Shown in pieces: positions 1-5,006 of a stretch of DNA of 5,006 nucleotides. How positions within the stretch are numbered: position 1 is the first letter of the stretch; each line of letters begins with the position of its first letter. The stretch comes from Chloroflexi bacterium UBA4733 (lineage in GTDB: Bacteria > Chloroflexota > UBA4733). The notes beneath the pieces are model-generated. The model had not been told where the DNA came from. It worked only from the letters and a program-made list of their open reading frames with translations, and ran no database searches. Location of the stretch: assembly GCA_002404055.1 (NCBI GenBank), contig DHIZ01000386.1, positions 1-5,006 of the forward strand, written 5' to 3'. The position numbers were made by a program, and so were the translations under genes.

Positions 1-540
1 GGCCTGGGCAATCCTGGCGCTACCTACGCCCGCCAGCGCCACAATGTCGGGTTCATGGTGATCGCCGAGTTGGCCCGGCGCCACGGCGTCGCCGTCACGG
101 AGCGCAAGAAGCAGGCAGTTCTGGGCACGGGGGGCATAGCGGGGCGGCGAGTCATCCTGGCGATGCCGCAGACCGGTATGAACGGCAGCGGCAAGAGCGT
201 GCAGGCGTTGCGCGAATTCTACCAGCTTCCACCGGAGCGGGTCATGCTCGTCTACGACGATATCGACCTGCCCTTCGGTCGTGTTCGTGTGCGCCCGAAT
301 GGCAGCGCCGGCGGCCACCATGGCCTGGAGTCGATCTTCGCGCTAACGGGTACGATCAACTATCCGCGCGTGCGCATCGGCATCGGCCGTCCGGCGACGC
401 GTGACGAAGTCATCGACTTTGTGCTCTCCCCCTTTCACCCGAGTGAACAGGCGGAAGCCGAAGCCGCCATCGCTGCGGCCGCCGACGCGGTGGAACGTTG
501 GATAGCGAGCGGCACAGGGGATGAGGGGACGATGGGATGA
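1..540 (+). CDS. pth: Peptidyl-tRNA hydrolase (Pth), 5' end cut by window edge
   Basis: Pth hydrolyses the ester bond of peptidyl-tRNAs released prematurely from ribosomes, returning free tRNA in the cytoplasm. The frame is open from base 1 and begins inside the family's first motif, GLGNPG, followed by RHNVGF. By E. coli numbering the catalytic residues are present: Asn10 (codon 10-12), His20 (40-42), Asn68 in TGMNGSG (181-183) and Asp93 in YDDIDLPFG (256-258). The RVRIGIGRP motif and the FVLSPF segment near the C-terminus are also seen. The visible 179 residues plus about six missing ones give about 185, normal for the family. At the E. coli Asn114 position (GGHNGL) this protein has His (GGHHGL, codon 319-321). 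The last residues (GTGDEGTMG) are encoded by one arm of the junction repeat and are probably not conserved. The stop TGA is at 538-540. mfd follows immediately, so the two are probably one transcript. The family call is very secure; the start and promoter lie outside the window. Confidence 0.97.
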   Translation, partial: GLGNPGATYARQRHNVGFMVIAELARRHGVAVTERKKQAVLGTGGIAGRRVILAMPQTGMNGSGKSVQALREFYQLPPERVMLVYDDIDLPFGRVRVRPNGSAGGHHGLESIFALTGTINYPRVRIGIGRPATRDEVIDFVLSPFHPSEQAEAEAAIAAAADAVERWIASGTGDEGTMG

Positions 541-3500
541 GGAGTGTACGAAACGGCGGATGGCGGATGACCGAGAGCAGAACATCTTGACGATGGCGCG
601 TACCGGCGGGGGGGCCCTTCCCCTCATCTCCTCATCTCCTCATTCCCCCGTCGCCTGGCCACTGCCGGAGGCGGTGGAACGCTTCTTAGGCAATCCCAGT
701 GGAGGGCGCGGACTGCTGGTGAACGGCGTGCTGGACGCTGCCCGATCGTTCGTGCTGGCGCAAATGGCGCGGCGAATTCGGGCGCCGTTTGTGGTGGTGG
801 CGCCGCCCGGCGCTACTGCCGCCCGCTTGCAGAGTGAGTTGCAAGCCTGGCTGGGGAGCGAACGACCGGTGCTGCTCTTTCCGCAGCAAGATGCCCTTCC
901 CTACGAGCGGCTGATCTCTGATCCAGCCATTGCCGGACGGCGCATTGCCTGTTTGCTCGCCCTCGTCGCCGGTGAACTGCCTGTCATCGTGACCACGCCC
1001 ATCGCCCTGTGTCAGTCCACGCTCAGCGCCGAGGACGTGCGTACCAACAGTCGGCGCTGGCGGCCGGGCGATCGCTTCCCCCTGCAGCAGGTGCTCGCCG
1101 GCTGGCTGGAGTTGGGCTACGAGCCGGCGGCTCTGGTGGAAGAGCCGGGCGCCTTCAGTCGGCGCGGCGGGGTCATCGACATCTTTCCGATCACTGCTGA
1201 TACACCGTATCGCCTGGAACTGTTCGGCGACGAGATCGAAACGATCCGCCGCTTCGATGCCGCTACCCAGCGCTCGCAGGATGCCGTGGAGGAGTTGCTG
1301 ATCCCACCGGCCCGCGAGGCGCTGCCCAGGCAGGGGCCGCGTGCGGCCGAGCAACTGGGCGGGCTGGGCGTGGCTCACCTGCGACCAGACGTGCGCGAAC
1401 GCTGGGAATTGGACCTTGAGTCGCTGCAGGGCGGGCAGTCGGTCGACGGCATCGAGTTCTTTAGCGCGTACCTGCAGGACCTGACGGGCCTGCTGGCGCA
1501 CCTGCCCTTGGACGCTGTCGTAGCCCTGCTCGACCTCACGGATCTGGATGCGGCGGTGCAGCACCACAGCGAGCAAGGGGAAGAGCAGCACAGCACCGGC
1601 ATCACCATCGGCGATATCCCGGCAGGCCTGCGCCGGCCCTACCTGACCTGGCGGGAGCTGTTAGCCCCGCTGCAACGCCGCCGTGCGCTGCTGTTGGAGA
1701 CGGGCGCAGCGCCAGCCTTCCAGATCGGTGGCGACCCGGTGGTGCGCGAACTGGCGCGGAGTCTCCCCGACTTCCAGGTGGAAAAGGCGACGGAAGACCT
1801 TGCCCTCGTCACTCCCCCAATGTTCGCCGGGCGATTCAAGCCGCTGGTAGACCAGTTGGCAGCCTGGTTGGCCGCCGGCGTGCGGGTGGCCGTGTGTACG
1901 CCCCAGGCCGAACGCGTCTACGAGCTGCTGGAGGGGTTCAGCGTCCCGGTGCGTCAGGCGTCGGCGCTGGCCGACCCGTGGCCCACCGGCTTCGTCACGA
2001 TCGTCAAGGCGACGTTGCACGAAGGTTGGCGCTCCGAGGCGGCCGGTCTCGTGCTGCTGACCGATTACGAACTCTTTGGCCAGCAGGCGCAGGCGCGCCG
2101 CGAGCGGCGGCCGGCGGTGGATCGCGCCTTTCTGGCCGAACTGCAGCCGGGCGACCACGTCGTCCACGTGGATCACGGCGTCGGCCGCTTCGTCGGCGTG
2201 GTGTCGCGCGACTACGGCAGCGGCAAGCGCGACTACGTGATGCTGGAATACCACGGCGAAGACCGCCTCTACGTGCCGACCGACCAGTTGGACCGTGTCA
2301 CCCGCTACATCGGCGTCGGTGAGGGGAACCCTGCGCTCAACAAGCTCGGCACTACAGAGTGGGCGCGCGCCAAGGCCAAGGCTCGTGGCGCCGCCCACGA
2401 CATTGCCGAGGAGTTGCTGAAACTCTACGCAGTTCGCGCCTCGCGCAAGGGGCACGCCTTCTCCCCCGACAACGAGTGGCAGCTCCAGATGGAGGCGGCT
2501 TTTCCCTACGTCGAGACACCAGATCAGTTGCGGGCCATTGAGGAAGTCAAGGCAGACATGGAGACGCCGCACATCATGGACCGACTGGTCTGTGGCGATG
2601 TCGGCTACGGCAAGACCGAAGTGGCCTTGCGGGCGGCCTTCAAAGCGGCGATGGACGGCCGGCAGGTGGGCATCCTGGTGCCGACGACGGTGCTGGCCGA
2701 GCAGCATTACCTCACCTTTACGCGCCGGCTGGCCGCCTTCCCGGTCAAGGTCGAACTGTTGAGTCGCTTCCGCACCACGGCTGAACAGAAGCAGGTGATT
2801 GCCGCGCTGGCGGACGGCACTATCGACATCGTCATCGGCACCCACCGCCTGCTGCAAAAGGATGTCGCCTTCAAGCAACTGGGCCTTGTCGTGATCGACG
2901 AGGAACAGCGCTTCGGCGTTGCTCACAAGGAGCGGCTGAAGCAACTGCGCCAGGAAGTGGACGTGCTGACGCTCTCCGCAACACCCATCCCGCGCACGTT
3001 GCACATGTCACTCGCCGGCGTGCGCGACATGAGCGTGATCGATACGCCGCCGGAAGAACGCCTGCCGGTCAAGACCTTCATCGCCCAGGAGGACGACCGG
3101 CTGATCCGTAATGCAGTGCTCCGCGAGTTCGAGCGCGACGGTCAGGTGTACTTCGTCCACAACCGCGTGCAAACGATCGGCGCAGTGGCGGAGCGGCTGC
3201 GCGGGTTGATCCCGGAGGCGCGCATCGCCGTCGGCCACGGCCAGATGCCACCGGAGCAGTTGGAGCGGGTGATGCTCGAATTCTCCGACGGCAAGGCCAA
3301 CCTGCTGCTCTGCACCACGATCATCGAGAGCGGACTGGACATCCCTAACGCCAACACCATCATCATCCACCGGGCGACGCACCTGGGGCTGGCCCAACTC
3401 TATCAGTTGCGTGGGCGCGTCGGGCGCAGCAACCGTCGCGCCTACGCCTACCTGCTCTACGGCAACGAGGAGCAACTGCCGGAGCTGGCCGAGCGCCGAC

Positions 3501-4111
3501 TGCGCGCGGTGTTCGAGGCGTCCGAACTGGGCGCCGGCTTCAAGATCGCCATGAAAGACCTGGAGATTCGCGGCGCCGGCAACCTGCTGGGCGCCGACCA
3601 GCACGGCCACGTCGGCGCCGTCGGCTTCGACCTCTACACCAGGCTGCTGGCGGAGGAGATCGACGAGCTACGCGGTCAGGTAGTGGCGGCGCCTCCGCAA
3701 GTCACTGTCGACCTGCCGATTGGCGCCATGCTGCCGGACGCCTACATCGGCGACCAGAGCGTCAAGATCGACCTGTACCGCAAGCTGGCGGCCATCACGA
3801 CCGTGGACGAGGCGCAGGCAATCCGGCAGGAGATCACCGACCGCTTCGGCCCGCCTCCTGAGCCGGTGGACAATCTATTGACGATCCTCGAACTCAAGGG
3901 GATGGCGATCGCCATGGGCATCCCCAGCATCACGGTCGTGGAGAACGACCTCGTGGTGAAACTATCGAACCGCCAGTTCGCTCGCTCCGCGCTCTACCGC
4001 GCCTACGGTTCGACCCTGCGCCTCACGCCAAACCAACTGCGCCTGCCCATTGCCAGGCTCGGCCCGGAGTGGCCGGGCAAGGTCAAAGACCTGCTGGTAA
4101 TGCTGGCGTAA
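521..4111 (+). CDS. mfd: Transcription-repair coupling factor Mfd
   Basis: Mfd is a DNA translocase that binds stalled RNA polymerase, pushes it off the template and recruits UvrA to start nucleotide excision repair. Over 1196 residues from ATG 521 the domains run in family order. A UvrB-like N-terminal module covers about 48-330, with FSRRGGVIDIFP near 212-223. The RNA-polymerase-interacting CarD-like domain (PGDHVVHVDHGVGRF) covers about 541-600. The helicase core follows: Walker A GDVGYGKTE (692-700, Lys698), motif Ia PTTVLAEQH, GTHRLLQ (773-779), DEEQ box (793-796), LSATPIPRT (818-826), TTIIESGLDIPN (932-943) and QLRGRVGR (962-969). The translocation motif MKDLEIRGAGNLLG (1011-1024) and a regulatory D7 domain (about 1059-1155) come last. 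No key motif is missing. The start is uncertain: ATG 521 (overlapping pth by 20 nt), ATG 560 and ATG 593 are all in frame. Similarity to E. coli Mfd begins only near residue 48, so about 40 residues are extra and partly repeat-encoded. The longest frame is reported. Confidence 0.97.
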   Translation: MRGRWDEECTKRRMADDREQNILTMARTGGGALPLISSSPHSPVAWPLPEAVERFLGNPSGGRGLLVNGVLDAARSFVLAQMARRIRAPFVVVAPPGATAARLQSELQAWLGSERPVLLFPQQDALPYERLISDPAIAGRRIACLLALVAGELPVIVTTPIALCQSTLSAEDVRTNSRRWRPGDRFPLQQVLAGWLELGYEPAALVEEPGAFSRRGGVIDIFPITADTPYRLELFGDEIETIRRFDAATQRSQDAVEELLIPPAREALPRQGPRAAEQLGGLGVAHLRPDVRERWELDLESLQGGQSVDGIEFFSAYLQDLTGLLAHLPLDAVVALLDLTDLDAAVQHHSEQGEEQHSTGITIGDIPAGLRRPYLTWRELLAPLQRRRALLLETGAAPAFQIGGDPVVRELARSLPDFQVEKATEDLALVTPPMFAGRFKPLVDQLAAWLAAGVRVAVCTPQAERVYELLEGFSVPVRQASALADPWPTGFVTIVKATLHEGWRSEAAGLVLLTDYELFGQQAQARRERRPAVDRAFLAELQPGDHVVHVDHGVGRFVGVVSRDYGSGKRDYVMLEYHGEDRLYVPTDQLDRVTRYIGVGEGNPALNKLGTTEWARAKAKARGAAHDIAEELLKLYAVRASRKGHAFSPDNEWQLQMEAAFPYVETPDQLRAIEEVKADMETPHIMDRLVCGDVGYGKTEVALRAAFKAAMDGRQVGILVPTTVLAEQHYLTFTRRLAAFPVKVELLSRFRTTAEQKQVIAALADGTIDIVIGTHRLLQKDVAFKQLGLVVIDEEQRFGVAHKERLKQLRQEVDVLTLSATPIPRTLHMSLAGVRDMSVIDTPPEERLPVKTFIAQEDDRLIRNAVLREFERDGQVYFVHNRVQTIGAVAERLRGLIPEARIAVGHGQMPPEQLERVMLEFSDGKANLLLCTTIIESGLDIPNANTIIIHRATHLGLAQLYQLRGRVGRSNRRAYAYLLYGNEEQLPELAERRLRAVFEASELGAGFKIAMKDLEIRGAGNLLGADQHGHVGAVGFDLYTRLLAEEIDELRGQVVAAPPQVTVDLPIGAMLPDAYIGDQSVKIDLYRKLAAITTVDEAQAIRQEITDRFGPPPEPVDNLLTILELKGMAIAMGIPSITVVENDLVVKLSNRQFARSALYRAYGSTLRLTPNQLRLPIARLGPEWPGKVKDLLVMLA
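540..544 (+). promoter_or_regulatory. Possible Shine-Dalgarno for mfd (AGGAG)
   Basis: AGGAG lies 15 nt before ATG 560, longer than the usual 5-10 nt. It is the best ribosome-binding match near any of the three candidate starts: ATG 521 has a G-run directly abutting it, and ATG 593 has nothing recognisable. The site lies inside the left arm of the junction repeat and could pair with CTCCT at 628-632. Since it is part of a repetitive purine tract, the match could be fortuitous. Confidence 0.3.
623..644 (+). repeat. Short tandem repeat, 8-bp unit CTCATCTC, about 2.75 copies
   Basis: Two exact copies of CTCATCTC (623-630 and 631-638) are followed by CTCATT (639-644). It forms most of the right arm of the inverted repeat and lies in frame in mfd. 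Since 8 is not a multiple of 3, gain or loss of one unit would shift the frame relative to any upstream start. Confidence 0.8.
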
Positions 4112-4802
4112 CTCCGCCGGTCTTCTCCAGGTCGAGCACGACGTTACCGGGGCCGTACTCTTTGATCGCGTAGGTTTGGGCGCCTTCGAATCGGCGTACA
4201 ATCTCGGCAAGGCGGTCCGCTGCCGTGACAATTTCCGCGGCGTAGCCGCGCATATCCTCGGCGCTTGCGCTCTCTTCAGCGAGCAGGGCAGCATAGCCCA
4301 TGATGCAACTGAGCGGCTGGTGCAGTTCGTGCGGCAGGCTGCGGCCAATGACGTGCAGGGCCTCTAGCCGGGCAGCCTGGGCAGCCTGTTCAGCCTCCAG
4401 CGCTCGGAAACGGCGCTCCAACTGCTGGCGGCCGACAGCGCGGCGTACCCCCTCAGCAAGGCGAATCAGGTTGAAGGGCTTGCTGAGGTAGCCGTCGACC
4501 CCAAGGTCGGCGGCGGCGATGGCGCTCTGCGCCGTTTCCCAGCCAGTCATGACCACCACCGCCAGACTGGGCTGAGCCTCCCGTGCGCGTTGAATCAGCG
4601 TGAGTCCGTCGATTTCCGGCAAGCCCAGGTCGGTTAGCAAAAGGTCAGCCGGGGAAGCCGCTAGAAAGGCCAGAGCCTCTGTGGGACCGCCAAAGGCGTG
4701 GGTGATGCAGCCCTCCGCCAGCAGGGCACGCTGCACGACCGAGCGCAAGGCGCCATCATCCTCGACGATGACGACCGTAGCGTCCTGTAACCGGCCGTCC
4801 AT
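4083..4802 (-). CDS. Receiver-HisKA two-component protein lacking an ATPase domain
   Basis: This 239-residue cytoplasmic protein has no signal peptide or membrane segment. Residues 8-123 form a receiver domain with acidic pocket Asp15/Asp16, phosphoacceptor Asp58 (LLLTDLGLPEIDG), Thr86 and Lys108 (YLSKPF), so it should be phosphorylatable. Residues 124-150 are Ala/Glu/Arg/Gln-rich and look like a coiled-coil linker. Residues 150-210 resemble a histidine-kinase dimerisation domain, with the H-box PHELHQPLS (His158, Glu159, Pro163) and a second helix. The N, G1, F and G2 boxes of the ATPase domain are absent, as is any DNA-binding domain. It ends with YAIKEYGPGNVVLDLEKT, which recalls a tail (roughly RYETK.Y..G..I.DL.K) that I remember from short HisKA-only proteins, suggesting an established architecture, not a fresh truncation. 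ATG 4802 is preferred over GTG 4835 because GAGGA lies 8 nt upstream and the GTG directly follows an in-frame stop. The gene converges on mfd with a 29-bp overlap. Its partner kinase and output are unknown. Confidence 0.88.
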   Translation of the reverse strand: MDGRLQDATVVIVEDDGALRSVVQRALLAEGCITHAFGGPTEALAFLAASPADLLLTDLGLPEIDGLTLIQRAREAQPSLAVVVMTGWETAQSAIAAADLGVDGYLSKPFNLIRLAEGVRRAVGRQQLERRFRALEAEQAAQAARLEALHVIGRSLPHELHQPLSCIMGYAALLAEESASAEDMRGYAAEIVTAADRLAEIVRRFEGAQTYAIKEYGPGNVVLDLEKTGGVTPALPAGL

Positions 4803-4810
4803 TGGTGTCG

Positions 4811-4815
4811 TCCTC
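4811..4815 (-). promoter_or_regulatory. Ribosome binding site deciding the start of the receiver-HisKA gene
   Basis: On the minus strand GAGGA is followed by an 8-nt spacer and then ATG at 4802-4800. The competing in-frame GTG at 4835 has no purine-rich site upstream. The longer reading would only add APTRRTRTTP, which is not part of the receiver fold. Confidence 0.65.
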
Positions 4816-4958
4816 GTGCGGCGTGTTGGTGCCACTCATAGTTGGTACGGCGGTAGTGTAGCCGATGGTGCGGGGTGATGGCTGGCGAAGAGGCAGGGAC
4901 GAGTGCGTCGCAAAGTTTTGCACAGCAAGTGAGCATTGTGATGCGCCGCGATTTTCAG

Positions 4959-4981
4959 GGCCGCGACTGCGGTCTGCGGCC
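4959..4981. repeat. Inverted repeat GGCCGC / GCGGCC
   Basis: GGCCGC at 4959-4964 is perfectly complementary to GCGGCC at 4976-4981 around an 11-nt loop that contains most of the first direct-repeat copy. No T-run follows on either strand, so an intrinsic terminator is unlikely. A hairpin or protein-binding site is possible. Confidence 0.4.
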
Positions 4982-5004
4982 AAGTTACCGGGGCGACTGC
5001 GGTC
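4963..5004. repeat. 12-bp direct repeat GCGACTGCGGTC, 30-bp period
   Basis: The 12-mer GCGACTGCGGTC occurs exactly at 4963-4974 and 4993-5004, with 18 bp between copies. The bases after each copy differ and there is no third copy upstream. The second copy extends to GCGACTGCGGTCGC (4993-5006), a 5-bp stem with a TGCG loop. The array or element may continue beyond the window. Confidence 0.6.
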
Positions 5005-5006
5005 GC

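Larger units (their letters stand above)
517..649. repeat. Imperfect inverted purine/pyrimidine repeat at the pth/mfd junction
   Basis: A purine arm at 517-544 (GGGGATGAGGGG... ending GATGAGGAG) is answered by a pyrimidine arm at 620-649. Exact 9-bp complementary matches are GATGAGGGG (520-528) with CCCCTCATC (620-628), and GATGAGGAG (536-544) with CTCCTCATC (628-636). In the nested order needed for a hairpin, 536-544 can pair with 628-636, and 517-526 with 638-648 with one bulged base, leaving an 83-nt loop. The left arm encodes the last Pth residues and contains the first possible mfd start. The right arm encodes PLISSSPHSP near the Mfd N-terminus. The loop holds the other mfd start candidates. 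From memory, similar purine-rich repeats are scattered in Roseiflexus/Chloroflexus genomes, so this may be a copy of an interspersed repeat. That link is unverified. Confidence 0.65.
4803..5006. other. Non-coding leader region upstream of the receiver-HisKA gene
   Basis: No open frame here resembles a known protein, and the short ones are unsupported. The part next to the minus-strand gene should hold its promoter, but I find only a poor -10-like TACACT (minus strand, 4860-4855) with no -35 partner at the right distance. The distal part, from about 4959, contains short GC-rich direct and inverted repeats. No tRNA, riboswitch or terminator with a T-run was recognised. Confidence 0.5.

Noticed and set aside
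686..1591. Minus-strand open frame of 301 codons opposite the Mfd N-terminal module
   Set aside because: The translation is Gln/Arg/His-rich with no family resemblance, and the plus-strand Mfd reading fully explains the region.
1661..3004. Long minus-strand open frame (447 codons) opposite mfd
   Set aside because: It lies wholly antisense to the conserved Mfd core, has no recognisable motif, and is expected from the codon bias of a GC-rich gene.
3008..3610. Minus-strand open frame of 200 codons opposite the Mfd helicase motifs
   Set aside because: It is an antisense shadow of strongly conserved helicase motifs and has no ribosome-binding site or domain of its own.
4855..4860. TACACT on the minus strand as a -10 promoter element
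   Set aside because: Only four of six bases match the consensus, and the sequence 17 bp upstream (AGCCAT) is not a -35 element.
4959..4981. Intrinsic terminator
   Set aside because: The 6-bp stem has an 11-nt loop and no T-run on either strand.
4756..4983. Minus-strand frame that could be a small gene ahead of the regulator
   Set aside because: It overlaps the receiver-domain start in another frame, is low-complexity in composition and shows no motif.
4963..5006. Start of a CRISPR array
   Set aside because: The repeat is only 12 bp with a 30-bp period, both too short, and no cas gene is present.

Overview
This is a 5 kb, GC-rich, gene-dense chromosomal window holding a classical bacterial housekeeping pair followed by a convergent signalling gene. 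The adjacency of peptidyl-tRNA hydrolase and Mfd occurs in Firmicutes, Chloroflexota and other bacteria. The GC-rich coding, the DEEQ form of the Mfd helicase box, the short receiver-HisKA regulator and a purine-rich GATGAGG-type repeat between the genes together make a filamentous Chloroflexota relative (Roseiflexus/Chloroflexus-like) my best guess. That assignment is an inference with moderate to low confidence; nothing here is diagnostic. No phage, transposon, CRISPR or RNA gene is visible.

Layout. Bases 1-540 (+) are pth, missing about six N-terminal residues at the window edge. Bases 521-4111 (+) are a full-length mfd gene (transcription-repair coupling factor), whose start is uncertain because the pth/mfd junction (about 517-649) is occupied by an imperfect inverted, partly tandem, purine/pyrimidine-rich repeat. 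Bases 4083-4802 (-) encode a receiver domain joined to a histidine-kinase dimerisation/phosphoacceptor domain, with no ATPase domain. It converges on mfd and overlaps its 3' end by 29 bp. Bases 4803-5006 are non-coding as far as I can see: the leader of the minus-strand gene plus short GC-rich repeats running off the window end.

How the genes relate. pth and mfd are co-directional and tightly spaced, so they are probably co-transcribed. Pth recycles peptidyl-tRNA dropped from ribosomes, while Mfd removes stalled RNA polymerase and recruits UvrA to DNA lesions. They share a theme of rescuing stalled machinery but no pathway. The minus-strand regulator is an orphan here, with no kinase or output partner in view. 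I see no evidence for a wholly new system. The points most worth a second look are the repeat that has shaped the pth C-terminus and the Mfd N-terminus (and may pair with a Shine-Dalgarno-like sequence), the ATPase-less receiver-HisKA protein, and its C-terminal tail that reads into mfd.
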